Assembly (NCBI GenBank): GCA_015143295.1
Contig: CM026565.1
Coordinates: 17,246,548-17,310,547 of the forward strand
Length of the DNA: 64,000 nucleotides
Source: Tetracentron sinense
Taxonomy: Eukaryota; Streptophyta; Magnoliopsida; Trochodendrales; Trochodendraceae
Reading direction: 5' to 3'
The notes beneath the pieces were generated by a model. The model was not told the DNA's origin. It made no database searches and saw nothing but the letters and a program-made list of their open reading frames with translations. Both the position numbers and the translations under genes were made by a program. This document shows positions 43,000-54,361 of the stretch, in pieces. Each line of letters begins with the position of its first letter. The stretch's first letter is position 1.

Positions 43000-43300
43000 A
43001 TAAGAAGGGTCTTCCTTCCCTCGTAAGTACATATCATAAGAAGGGTTTCCCTTCCCTCGCAAGTGCATTTAGGAAGAAGGGTGTCCCTTCCCTCACAAGT
43101 AGTTTATTTTCCAAGCAAGCAAGATACTTGGCATGGCAAGCATGAGCATTAAGGAAGAAGGGCTTCCTTTCCCTCACAAGTGGTTTATTTTCCAAGCAAG
43201 CAAGATGCATGGCATGACAAGCATGAGCATTTAGGAAGAAGGGTCTCCTTTCCCTCACAAGTAGCATGAACACGTTTATTTTCCAAGCAAACATGATATG
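43000..43300 (+). repeat. AAGAAGGG...TTCCCTC minisatellite in LTR
   Basis: Five units share AAGAAGGGTNTCCTTCCCTC(A/G)CAAGT. In the later ones a TTATTTTCCAAGCAAGCAAG and GGCATGACAAGCATGAGCAT tail is added, giving a period of about 83 bp. The minus-strand frame at 43034-43375 is its translation. Confidence 0.85.
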
Positions 43301-43575
43301 GTATGACACGCATGATATAACATTATACGACAAGACAAGACAGACAAGACAAGTTTTCAAGCACGAAAAGGGCAATTTGAGTCAAGTCAAGTGCACGATG
43401 TTTTCAAGGGTTTTATCGGCTTTTACAAAAATGCAAGCATGATTATAAACTGCTTTACTTTTCGGTTATGAGATTAATTGCTTCTTGCTTATATATATAT
43501 ATCATTGTTGTTGTACTATGACTATTGGTTAGCATTTGGTACACGCTGAGTATTCCATGCTCAGTCGTACTTCTT

Positions 43576-43695
43576 ATGACGGCAGGTGATAGCGGAACGG
43601 CTGCTCCTTTTGACATCTGTGCTCTGAGCCCTTGGGTGGAGGAGGAGTACGTCGAGGAACTGATGAAGGAACCTCCGATAGAGGGCTACTATTAG
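43576..43695 (+). CDS. LTR mini-ORF with FDIC..PWVEEEY motif (copy D)
   Basis: A 39-codon ORF starts at ATGACGGCAG (MTAGDSGTAA) and contains PFDICALSPWVEEEYVEE, ending EGYY and TAG. The ATG is 11 nt after a CTGAG/CTCAG stem-loop (43546-43564). The stop is 307 bp from the LTR end. Compared with copy C5, nearly all codons of the core differ at the third base while the residues are kept. The ATG..GGYAG context also resembles a splice acceptor, so the peptide could be an exon rather than a separate ORF. Confidence 0.45.
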   Translation: MTAGDSGTAAPFDICALSPWVEEEYVEELMKEPPIEGYY

Positions 43696-44181
43696 GTGGT
43701 GGTAGATTCTGAGTGAGTGAGCTGTGGGTGAGTTGAGAGAGATGTATTCATGTATTTTGGCGGGCCTGTCCGCACTTTCTTTTGTGTATCTTTTTTTATA
43801 AACTTGGATCACATATATATACACATAGATGTTTTTGGTTAGTCTTCCGGTGTGCTTTGTAGTTTATGTTTCCGCTATTATTGTCCTTTATTGTGTATGC
43901 TCCATGTCTGTTGCAGGTTATTTTGGTCAAACAAGTCATGCAAATTATGATGAGTGGTCCAAGATTCACTCTAACTCCTAGGGTGGGTTTTGGGTCGCGA
44001 CAAGGCCTTTCTCCACCCATTCCTAACCTCCCTCCTTGACCTAGTTAGGTCCCAGCCCATCCTAGTAGCTACCTCAGTCTTCCCCAAGTTCCATCACCCT
44101 GTACCACCGTGGCACCACCACTATGGAGATCATACTGAGAGGGTAGTCAACCCCTACCCCATTTTATTTTTTGTTGAGCAT

Positions 44182-45873
44182 TGTAAGACCCCTGGTCCTA
44201 CTCCAGGGGTCCTTTATTCTCAATTTTGTTTCTTCCAGCCCAGGGACAAAGGTCCCCCTACCTCACCATAGGTATCGGAGATTATCTTGAGGGTTAGTTA
44301 GCTCGGGTACAAGATTCCACGATGCATGGCAACCCCCTTTCAGTTATAGGGGACCTTCTAGCCATGAGGGATCCCCTGAATGTGTTCTGGTCCAACCCCA
44401 GGAGGAGAAAAATCTATTTCTGAAGAAAAACCAGAATGACTTTAAACACAGTACCGCAATTCTGGGCTTCTCTACAGCAGTACCTATAACACCCATTTGG
44501 GTGGGCCCTGGTCCATTCTAGGGCCATGGTTAGGCCCCTCTGGTCCTTGTTTATCCACCCTGGTTCTTCCAGGCTCAACCCACCTACCTAACCATGGTTA
44601 AAACACACGAAACCAGAGACTGCGTGTCATGGTGGCATATGCTCTACCACCATTCTATTATTTCATGTGTAGTGACTTTGGACCTACTTTAGGCCCATCT
44701 TAGACCATGTCCAAGGCCCACCAAAAGCCCAGGACCTTCTTGAAAGTTCCCTCTATCAACTCTATGGGTCCTTGACCCCATGGGTTAACCCTTAACCCAA
44801 CCACGGACATGCAAAAACCATTAACAGGGAATACTGTTAATAATGGTAGACTGTCCACCGCCATTCCAAAATAGTGAAGTTTTGGAATGACGGTTAACAG
44901 ATTACCGCCATTCCTGATTTCTGCTCTTTGGGCTTTTGCACAAGGCTCAGAACCTGGTAGGAGGCCACTCTAGGCCCTGCCATATCCTCTGGGTCCACCT
45001 TGACCTGCCTGGACCCTTAACCAAGGTTAATCCAACCCTGGTTAACTCTTAACCCTGGTTAAGCACCCTTAATCCTTGGTAAAAATCTGAAAAACATAAA
45101 AAATTCCAAAATAATCTAAAATGCCAAAAATATTTCTAATTTGACCATTTTACCATAGTTAGCAACCCTAACCAGGTTACCTTACCCATTTAACTCCGGT
45201 TAGCAACCCTAACTTTGGTTAAATCTGATTTTGGCCTATCGAGCCTAATCTTGCAGCCTACCGGGCTCACCCTTGGCCTACCGGATCCAATTTCAGCCTA
45301 CCGGGCTTAACTATGTTACCCTTGACTGTGGTTAGCAACCCTAACCTACGGGGGCTAATCCTTAGTCTACCGGACTAATCTTTGTCCTACCGAGACTTAA
45401 ACCATGCACTTGACCAACCCCGGTCAACAAAACCTTAGTCTACCAGACTAGTCCATTAGCCACTCTTGGTGCACACACATACACCCCATAGTCTTGGCAT
45501 GGGCTCATGTGCTAGAACTACACTCAGTTTGATCTCACCCCAATGTGAGTACGTGGGCAACCCAACCTGGGTTCGACCCTAGTTAGCTTTCCTTTCTTAG
45601 ATTAGTTCTATCTTAAACACTTAGACATTTGAACAAATAATTCAATTTTAATTGACTTACACTTAGGGAATAGGGAACCATTGTAAAATTGAAGCCTCGG
45701 GGTGCCTAACACCTTCCTCGGACTTAACTGAACTTCTTACTTAGATCTCTATCGCAAACCAAGAGCTTGTCCACATCTCGGGGACTTATCCCTTCTGAAT
45801 GAATAAGTGGCGACTCTAAACATTAAACCCACCCATGAGGGTATTATCCCGTGAATAAAAATCCGTGCTGACA
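44182..45873 (+). repeat. 5' LTR of plus-strand Tat element
   Basis: It starts TGTAAGACCCCTGG and ends near GTGCTGACA (45873). It holds a GGAATGACGGT...ACCGCCATTCC hairpin (44884-44914), a TAACAG/CTGTTA hairpin (44822-44839), CTACCGG(G/A)CT-type repeats (45250-45450) and the AGTGGCGACTCT block (45806-45817). The ends are inferred from the family pattern. Confidence 0.72.
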
Positions 45874-45877
45874 GCTC

Positions 45878-45895
45878 TAACGAATCTGCTGGGGA
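45878..45895 (+). promoter_or_regulatory. Degenerate Tat-type primer-binding site
   Basis: The 18 bases beginning TAACGAATCTGCTGGGGA resemble the GGCGACTCTGCTGGGGA primer site typical of Tat/Ogre elements, with three to four changes. It lies just inside the 5' LTR. Confidence 0.6.
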
Positions 45896-46796
45896 ACTGT
45901 TTAACCTAAGGTTTTACTCGGAACCTAGGTCTAAGACAATCAAAATCAAATCTTGTTCAAATGCCTAAGTATTTAACCTAATACTAATCATTTCATCTCT
46001 TTGGTTTAATTGTGTACTGTGCATATCATACATATCATAGTAGTGTAATGACCTATTAAACCCAGTAGACACTCTTATTACACTTACGGCTGGTGGATGA
46101 TCATCCTCAATGTCAGAGGCTTAACAGTATCGGAGGTCCGTGGAATTATGTCTGGTGGGTGTTTATCCTCAGGGAAGGATTCTGAACGCTCCCGCTTACA
46201 CCAATCGTCCCTTTTCAAGGAGTCGCATATACGGTGTTAAGTGATTCTCCCATCCTGCTAGGAACACACTTGCATTAAATTAGCATTCATACATATAGCC
46301 TAAGTTAGGGTATAGTCTACAAGCAGCCCACCCAGGGAGGATTACTCTGAATCCTAACCTGCTTGCACCCAGTAATGGTTGACTATTAGGGCATATTCTA
46401 CCCTGATAAGCATCCACCCAAGGGCATATAATGAGCAAAACCTATGCTTGTAATAAAACACATCCAAACCTGCTTCCTGACATAGCATATGGGGTCCAAA
46501 TCTCAGGCAGACAGGCCTTTACAGGGCCTGTCCCCAACCTTGACCTGATAAGTTCCCTCGGTTCCCTACAAGCCGGGTAAAAGCATGTTGGACCTCTGTC
46601 TGTCTACCCTATCGGTTCACATGTGCCTTGTCACACCAAATCAAAAATAAAAAAATACTACATCATCTTTTGTATATTTTCATCTGCATACACAGTACAC
46701 TCACATCGAGTCTGTCTTTGCCCAGTGTAGATAACAGGTCATTCAGGGATAATCCAGTCAATTGGTCAACCATCATAGCCCGTGTATTTGACTTCA
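45896..46796 (+). other. Non-coding leader of Tat element
   Basis: No gene is supported between the PBS and ORF1. The sequence contains scattered related phrases such as CTGGTGG(A/G)TG.T.ATCCTCA (46090, 46152) and CACCCA(G/A)GG (46330, 46427). Confidence 0.5.
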
Positions 46797-48250
46797 CCGG
46801 GGGCGTATGATCAGAACATCCGGGAATCAATTGATGCCTTTACTCCCAGTCAGCTTCTTGCTTGGGCTCAATACTACAAAACTAGAACTATTATAGACCT
46901 GTCCATGGTTAAACCAGACCTGCGCCTCCTTAATACTGCTATCTAGTGTTGGAACCCATCACAAATGGTGTTCCGTTTTGATAAGAATGATCTGTGTCAA
47001 ACACTGGAAGAGATTCAGCACATTCTAGGTTTAAACATGGACGACGACGTCATAGTACTGCGCTACAGGACAACGTATCAGACAGACCTATCAAGGTTCT
47101 TGTATATCAAGCCTGCCTGCTTGCAGTTTGGTCCTAACGATACTTTTGATCGGATACCCGTGTTGTATCTAGAAAAGCAGTACAAGCGCAAGTGGAACCC
47201 TGACTCCATTACAGCCGAACTTCCCGGTCTCAACGCCCTTGCATTGATAGTTATGTCACAGCTGGTATTCCCAAAGTGCTGCTCCCTCGCAGAATCAGTA
47301 CTGGTGGGGATCATTGAAGACATGCGCAACTCCGGAACAGTTGTACCAATCATCCTAGTAAAGCTCCTCAAGGCTCTTAACCAGGCAGTAGACCGCAGAA
47401 AGGGCATCTTCCATGCCAGTGCACCACTCTTACACATATGATTGATAGGACACCTGCTTACAATCATATCAGTACCGGTTGACCTCCGCGAAGCCTACAG
47501 TCTGCCCTATAATATTTCTCAGAATCAGGTCCCGATAGCAACTACCAACGTCAGAACACTTTACCATCTTCTTCAAGCCTTGTTAGAGGAGGAGATCATA
47601 TGGCAATGTGAGTGGCTTGTCCTAAAGAAGCTACCTCACGTCATCCTAACCGGAAGGCGATGCATGATCCTTGCCGGTCTAACTGGCTCCGCAGTCTATG
47701 TACCACTTCGAGTCATTCGACGGTTTGGATTCCCTCAGCGTATCCAGTGATAGACCGACAGGAAAATGATTGGATCACCTTCATTGTACACTCTGACAAC
47801 CTCACCCGAAGCTTAGAGTCAGCTTGGCAAAACTCCAGACAAGATCAGTGGCTTGACTTTGTGGTTACATCAGGGTCACTTACCGATTCAACATACTGAC
47901 TGTGAGTGGAAGATCCAGACATTCCATCCAGTATGCCTACACCAAGGGAACTGCCCACATTAGTCTCAGCTCTATCACACGGAACCATAACCCTAGCTGA
48001 AATGGTAGTTCCCTTGAGAGACATCTTCTTGGAGAGACAGCTCCAGATCCAGCAGAATGAGAGAAGGCTATGGAAAGCCTAACAAGCATTCAGGCAGCAA
48101 GAAGCGGAATGGAACCGTGAACTTTAGGCCATGAGGAGCAGATGGAGCTGGTTGAGCAGACAGTCCGATTTTGTCAGAAGAAGTGGAAAGGGGACACCAG
48201 GGAAACAACCGTTATCAGGGCTCAGCTGCACTTCTACTAAGAGTAACTTA
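46797..48250 (+). pseudogene. Tat/Ogre ORF1 (plant mobile domain-like), broken
   Basis: From about 46797 one frame gives AYDQNIRESIDAFTPSQLLA, WAQYYKTRTIIDLS, a TAG at about 46945, MVFRFDKNDLCQTLEEIQHI and a long conserved stretch. It passes a TGA at 47439 and ends CEWLVLKK.. and GSAVYVPLRVIRRFGFPQRI. The W-P..FRF.. LTPTLEE pattern is that of the extra ORF found before gag in Ogre-like elements and in plant-mobile-domain proteins. A +1/-1 shift near 47735 leads to a coiled-coil-like end (LERQLQIQQNERRLWKA). Function of the family is unknown. Confidence 0.75.
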
Positions 48251-48402
48251 ATATTGCAAAGGTTGAGATGACCAACCAAATCCTACAGTTCGGATCCCGG
48301 ATGTTCAATGCTATTGAGGCAATTGAAAACATGGAGGTTGAGGTCAAATCCCTCCAACAAATAAGCATGGACCTGAACGAAGTGCCCCGACCACTTGACT
48401 TT

Positions 48403-49276
48403 GCGATCTAAAAAGTTTAGAAAAGGGAATAAGGGCAAAGGTAAGTTTAAAGACAATAGGGGTAAGGCAAGAGTTGCAAAAGGTTCTTCAGGTGATACTG
48501 GCAAGGAAAACAAAGGCAAGGGAAAGTGTTTCCACTATGTTAAAATAGGCCACTAGAAGAGGAACTGTAGGACTTACCTCGCAACTCTTAAGAAGGGTAG
48601 CGCCAATACTCAAGGTATGAGATGCTTTGAAGTATTAATTACTGTTGAGTTAAACTTTCTGGATGGTCCTCCTAACTCATGGTGCGTGGATTCTGGATCT
48701 ACTGTACATATTTGTAATTGTTTGCAGGGGTTCAAGGAAACCAGAAAGCCAACCAAACAGGAGCAGAAGCTTAAAGTTGGCTCAGGTGCCAATGTTGCAA
48801 TGAAGTCAATCAGCTATTTTACTCTTTATTTACCTAATGGAAAGACATTAATTTTAGAAGACTGCTTTTACGTGTTTTCTGCACATCATAATTTGATTTC
48901 AATATCTAGATTTTTATTTTGTGGATTCTTTATTAACTTTAATTCAATTGTTGAAATTAAGAAAGATGGAATGGTCTTGGTTAGTAGCAATCTTATTAAT
49001 GGTCTTTATTTAATATTTCCTTTGGTAAATAATGAATGTCTACAAAGTGACAATGCCTCATCATCTAGAATGTCTGGAATGAAGAGACATTGCATAGAGT
49101 CTACTTATCTTTGGCATAAGAGAGTTGGTCACATTAATCTTGATAGGATCAACAGGTTTGTAATAGATGGTCCCTTTGACTTTCTCAAGGTAGAACCACA
49201 CCCTACTTGCGAGTCTTGTCTCGAAGAAAAGATGACCAAGAAACCTTACCCTAAAAAGGTAAGAAGAGTTGAATAA
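48403..49276 (+). pseudogene. Copia copy 1: gag tail and protease
   Basis: It begins in the basic gag tail, then the zinc knuckle CFHYVKIGH-stop-KRNC (second Cys is Tyr, Trp is TAG at 48554). From 48617 the frame is open for 219 codons: protease CVDSGSTVHICN (normal D(T/S)G), NLISISR, then the GAG-pre-integrase region LWHKRVGHINLDRI and CESCLEEKMTKKPYPKK. It ends at TAA 49274. The knuckle and TAA lesions are also in copy 2. Confidence 0.85.
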
Positions 49277-49990
49277 AAGTTGAGACTCATACATAGTGAT
49301 GTATGTGGTCCATTTAACATTGTTACACGAGGGCAATGCCAGTATCTTTTCACATTTACTGATGACTATTCTAGGTATGGATATGTCTATTTGATGTAAC
49401 AAAAATCCAACACCTTTGAAAAGTTCAAAGAATTCAGATTAGAAGTTGAGAATCAAACAGACAAATCCATAAGACACTTTGATCAGATCGAGGTGGTGAA
49501 TACCACACCAACGAGTTTATGAATTACTTAAGGGATAATGGGATTATCTCACAATGGTTAAGTCATGCCTCACCTCAAAAAAAGTGTGTTTCTGAAAGAG
49601 GAAACCGAACCTTATTAGATATGGTTCGCTCTATGATGAGCCATGCCGATGTACCTTCCTATCTTTGGGGGTATGCTTTACAAACTGCCATTTATATTCT
49701 GAACTGGGTTCCTTCTAAGTCAATACCGGTTACACCCTATGAATTGAGGACCGGGCGAAAACCTAGTTTACAATATCTAAGGGTATGGGGTTGTCCTGCG
49801 CATGTTTGTAAACTCGAACCCACTAAGTTGGAATCTAGAATAGAAAAATGGAACTTTGTAGGGTATCCAAAAGAAACTAAGGGTTTTTATTTCTATTCCA
49901 AGATAGACCAAACAATAGTTGTTAGGCATCATGCCATTTCTTGGAGGAAGAAATGGATCTTCTTAAGAAGGTTGAATTTCATGAGATGAA
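49277..49990 (+). pseudogene. Copia copy 1: integrase
   Basis: LIHSDVCGPFN (first Asp) and FTFTDDYSRYGYVYLM open the core; TAA follows LM (about 49397). A one-base deletion near 49470, compared with copy 2, shifts the frame. The later frame (49519-49989) carries [20 protein letters not shown] (the Glu block), [18 protein letters not shown] and [10 protein letters not shown], the usual C-terminal region. Confidence 0.83.
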
Positions 49991-50880
49991 AGACAACATA
50001 GCCAGTGTCCAAGATGAACCTAATCCTTCCACTATTGATTCTTCTAATTATGTTCCACTGAGAAGGTCTGAAAGAGTTTCTAGACAACCAGATAGACTTC
50101 AGTATTACAATAATGAGGTTTATCTAGTTACCCCAGATGATGAGGATACAAATCCTAATACTTATCAGGAAGCTACATTAGATGTAGATGCATCTCAATG
50201 GAATAAAACCATGAATGCTAAAATAGATTCCATGTATGACAACGGCGTCTAAACTTTAGTAGATCCACCAGATGGTATAAGGCTAATTGGATGTAAACGG
50301 ATTTACAAAAGGAAGAAGGGTGCCGATGGTAACGTGGAGACCTATAAAGTTAGATTTGTTGCAAAAAGTTACAATCAAATTCAAGGAGTTGATTATGAGG
50401 ATACCTTTTCATATGTAGCTATGCTCAAATCTATCAGGATATTGCTGGCTATAACTGCATACCATGACTATGAGATATGACAAATGGATGTCAAAACTAC
50501 TTTCCTTAATGGAATGCTAGATAAAGACATTTATATGAAGCAACCTGAGGGCTTTATTTCTCCTAACCAAGAGAACATGGTATGCAGGCTCAACAAGTCT
50601 ATATATGGTTTGAAACAAGCTTTCAGATGCTGGAACCAGAGATTTGATTTTTCGATCAAAGAATTTAGATTCCAAAAGAATTTAGAGGAATCTGGTATAT
50701 ACAAGAAGGTTAGTGGGAGAGCGGTAGTATTCCTAATTCTTTATGTAGATGACATCCTACTCATTGGGAATGATGTAAGGATGTTGTCATAAGTCAAAAT
50801 TTGGTTTTCTCAGTATTTCTCAATGAAAGACTTGGGAGAGGAAACCTATATTCTCGGAATAAAGATTCTAAGAGATAGGA
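49991..50880 (+). pseudogene. Copia copy 1: reverse transcriptase
   Basis: A linker (PLRRSERVSRQPDR) leads to the RT start near 50180. KWIYKRKKGADGNVE-type sequence carries several changes and a TAA at 50250. After the TGA at 50478 comes MDVKTTFLNGMLDKDIYMKQ, LNKSIYGLKQAFRCWNQRFD and the catalytic LYVDDILLIGND (about 50740-50775), then TAA at 50790. YVDD is intact. Confidence 0.85.
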
Positions 50881-51415
50881 AATGCTGAATGTTGGGATTG
50901 AGCCAAACTTCCTACATAGACAAGATTTTGTCTAAGTACAATATGAGTGATTTTAAGACAACTCTCATTCCTTTTAGACATGGTGTAACTTTGTCTAAAA
51001 AGATGGCCTATACATCAGCTGATGAGATCAAGCAGAGGAAGAGGTGCCCTTATGCTTCGGTAGTTGGGAGCCTCATGTATGCCATGTTATGTACTAGACC
51101 GGATATCTGTTATGCAGTGGGAGTTGTTAGTCGGTTCCAAAGTAATCCAAGTATCAAATAATTGGACTGCTACGAAGCATATCATGAAGTACCTTAAAAG
51201 GACTAGGGATTATGTGCTTACATTTCACTTCGAGAAAGTATCTCCTCATTAATGAGATTATTGAGAAGCAAGGCATCTTTGTTACAAAGATCAGGTCTCA
51301 ACTTAATGTTGCTGACCCGATGACTAAAGCTTTATTAGATAAAGTATTTGTAAAACATTTAGATAGTATGGGATTGAAATCCATGATACAGTGACTTTTA
51401 GGGCAAGTGGAAAAT
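50881..51415 (+). pseudogene. Copia copy 1: RT end and deleted RNase H
   Basis: MLGLSQTSYIDKILSKYNM and CPYASVVGSLMYAMLCTRPD are the usual end of RT, followed by a frameshift. RNase H is nearly absent: the sequence jumps at about 51238 from YVLTFHFEKVS to a segment reading SQLNVADPMTKALLDKVFVK, the extreme C-terminus. The catalytic Asp/Glu core (normally over 100 codons) is missing. Copy 2 has the same junction. A polypurine tract (AGTGGAAAAT) precedes the LTR. Confidence 0.82.
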
Positions 51416-53490
51416 TGTTAGACATGATGCCCAGAAAAGTCATTTAAATTGTGAGATTCTTATTAATTTGATTAATAGAGACTTCTTCTTTATCTATTAT
51501 GTATTCATTATGGGTAATTGACCATTATCATGAGATGATCTATACGATATAAGATATCGATAAAGGTCCTTACGATATATTGTTGGAAAGTTATGTGATT
51601 GGATTATCATAGGCAGATATAACTTTCCAGTTCCTTATACCTTATATAGTCACAACTATGGGTGAAGCGGGGCATTTCACTTATATGGCTGCTACTATGC
51701 TAAGATGTTCTCAATAGTTGAGATGTAGTTTTATCTCAAACTATTGTAGTGGAGATTACACATCAGCATATGGTTGCTTAAATGTACATTGACTGATTGC
51801 ATTCAATGAGAGACCTCGTGCATAAACATACTATCAGATAGTTGGTCTCTCATTCACATTGAACAGTTTCAATAATCCTTAGATCTGATGAGTTCATTTA
51901 TAACTGAACAATAATTTGACTGTTTTGATTCCATCGAAGTAATCTTTACATTAGGGATTACGATACAGTGACAGTTGGATAGTCAGAAAGCTGTTCGAGT
52001 CATTATGAATTTCAAACAAGAAATCCATACTCATTAATTTGAGAGATTATCCAAGTTCCAAGTAAGACAGTCGATTAAGTTTAAATCTTGCGTAGGTGAT
52101 TTTAAAACAAAACAAGTTTGAAATATATTTTATTTAAAATATATTATACTTATAAAAATGTTTTTCTCAAAATATTTTGCATGAGAAAATGTTTCCTATG
52201 GCATAATAAGTAGTCTTGGAAACCCGGATGATGTGCTATGGGCTATGAGTTAGATAGTATAAATAATCTTAAAGGTCCATTAGAGATAATGTAATTGGAA
52301 GGATCAATTGAATTAAAAAGTTAATGTGGTAGGATCCGTATTGGTTAATTTTCATACACTGGGATTCAATTGCAACATGGATATCTCATGTCACTTGCAA
52401 TTCCGATGTAATTCCTGTTTAGGGTCAATGAGATAACATTGGGTAATCTAGGGTAAGAATGTCTCAGAGCAATCTGTGGAGATGCTCACATAAGAAATAC
52501 AAGCTCAATCAATTGATTAAATGTTAATCAATTATTTAAAAAATGATTAAATGTTAATCATTGATTAAATAGATTAAAAGTTAATTTGTGGTTTAAATTA
52601 ATTGTTAATTTAAATTAGAGGATTATATTAGTAATTATTTAATTAACCTAATTAAAGGGGAAATGGGTTTGACCCATATTCATAAATCCATTAAGTATGG
52701 ACCTTTAATATGGGCCCAAACCTTTGGATTAAAACCCATGAATGGGGCGCCCACTTTAGTTCTCCTAATTGGATTAGGATTTTGTTACTTGAATAATTAT
52801 TGAATAATAACTCCTTTCATTATGGAATTAAATTCCAATAGTTGGAATGCAAGTAGTATTAAGAAGAGTTATAGTTGGATTACAACTAGGAGTCCATGAC
52901 TCCTCTGTAGCTCACGCCCCCCTAAGCTCACACCCCCCTTGGAGGTTTCCTAATTGGATTAATTAGGACTTATCCTTTTGGTTGGTTGTTGACTAATCCA
53001 TTTAATTAAGGAATCCATTTTGGAAAAGGACTCTTATATTTGAGAGTGTGAGTAAGCTGACAGGCCAAAGCTAGGCCCAATCCCTCTCACTTATGTGAGA
53101 ACATGGTGAAAACTGTATAAAAAAATAGTGGGAGCAATAACGCTAAAGCGTGAGCTTTTGCTAGGTGTATTAGGTTCATGGTAGGTGGGCACATGAATAA
53201 GAGATGTTGTACAATAACGCTAAAGCGTGAGTATAACATCCCTTATAGATCCGACAGTAGATTGAATGCTCCAGAATTCACTAGATGAGATCTGTGAAAA
53301 TGGAGAAGATAGTTTCTATCTGCCTATTCAAGGCGATGTGATGTTATGCCCAAAGGCAGGATTACATTAAGCCAGTGTCTAGGTATTCGATGCAAATTAA
53401 AACTTCCTAAATTGGCAATACTATTAGAAACAGACCCATAATCTAATAGTAATTAACGAATTCAATAGATCCCTAATACTATCTTATTTG
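51416..53490 (+). repeat. Copia LTR 1 (between the two copies)
   Basis: It starts TGTTAGACATGATGCC and is nearly identical to LTR 2 until about 53030. From there to about 53490 the sequence is unrelated to the corresponding part of LTR 2, has no TATA box, and no PBS is found before gag. The exact 3' end is therefore uncertain. Confidence 0.75.
53128..53232. repeat. Duplicated ACGCTAAAGCGT hairpin
   Basis: CAATAACGCTAAAGCGTGAG occurs at 53128-53147 and 53211-53230. ACGCT and AGCGT form a 5-bp stem with an AA loop. Both copies are in the LTR 1 segment absent from LTR 2. Confidence 0.75.
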
Positions 53491-53505
53491 TCATTTGATT
53501 AGATC

Positions 53506-54361
53506 ATGATAGGCCTTCACCCATTAACTGAAATTCTTCGTGATAAAAAATTAGTAGGAACTAACTATATAGACTGGAAAAGAAAGATTAGAATAGTATT
53601 TGCCACGGATAACCTTGACCTATGTCTTAAGACACCTAAACCCGAATTTCCCATCGATGCATCACTGACCCAAAAGGCTAAGTTGGAGCAATAGGAGAGG
53701 TCCAATCAGATGATCATGTGTTACATACTGGCTTCGATGTCTAACATTTTGCAAAGCCAGCATGAACACATGGATAAGGCTTCTGACATTTTGTAAAACC
53801 TTCATGAGATGTTTGGTGAGCAAAATAGGTCTGCTCGATAAGTAAAGTTGAAAACCCTTGTTAATACCAAGATGGCTGAGGGAACTCCAGTCCGAGAGCA
53901 CATCATAAAGATGATGGGCTTATTAAATGAGCTGAAAATTCTTGGTGGAGAGATGGATGCCATCACTCAGGTTGACACTGTTCTGCAGTCACTCCCTTCA
54001 TCCTCAATGCGTTCGTATTCAATTATAACATGAACAAGAGTAAAATGTCACTAAGTGAGCTTATGAACTCACTTGTGGCTGCAAAAGATTTGATCAAAAA
54101 GTCAACAAAGGGTGAAACTTTAATAGTCGATAAACCTGATACCTCCAAGCGATTTAAAAAGTTTAGAAAAGGGAATAAGGCAAAGGTAAGTTTAAAGACA
54201 ATAAGGGTAAGGCAAGAGTTGCAAAAGGTTCTTCAGGTGATACTGGCAAGGAAAACAAAGGCAAGGGAAAGTGTTTCCACTATGTTAAAATAGGCCACTA
54301 GAAGAGGAACTGTAGGACTTACCTCTCAACTCTTAAGAAGGGTGGTGCCAATACTCAAGGT
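53506..54361 (+). pseudogene. Copia copy 2: gag
   Basis: From ATG 53506: MIGLHPLTEILRDKKLVGTN and YIDWKRKIRIVF, typical of copia gag. Then a TAG at 53692, further stops at about 53794 and 53839, GTPVREHIIKMMGLLNELK and LQSLPSSSMRSYS. A frameshift follows, then a basic tail and the knuckle CFHYVKIGH-stop-KRNC (TAG at 54299). It is the only copy with the gag N-terminus. Confidence 0.83.

Larger units (their letters stand above)
41650..44002 (+). mobile_element. Tekay-type solo LTR, 2353 bp
   Basis: It starts TGTAGAGCCCCG, ends GGTTTTGGGTCGCGACA, and is flanked by AGGCC (41645-41649 and 44003-44007). In order it contains seven palindromes (41915-42100), a minisatellite (43000-43300), a stem-loop (43546-43564), the FDIC mini-ORF (43576-43695) and the 3' terminus. 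It belongs to the same broad family as the chromovirus LTR, whose ends are TGTAGAACCCC and GCGCGACA. Confidence 0.92.
40867..44181 (+). mobile_element. Tat-type LTR fragment split by a Tekay-type solo LTR
   Basis: The parts 40867-41649 and 44003-44181 flank the solo LTR. The left part has degenerate AACCCTAGGTAAACCC strings (40900-41170), hairpins with GGAATGACGGTAA (41280-41441) and a TATA box (41571). The same hairpin motif is in the Tat LTR at 44884-44914, hence the assignment. It is cut on the left by the gag fragment junction and on the right by the Tat LTR start at 44182. Confidence 0.5.

Noticed and set aside
48283..48519. 78-codon minus-strand frame over the Tat/copia junction
   Set aside because: Spans the join of two unrelated elements and is antisense to copia gag; chance frame.
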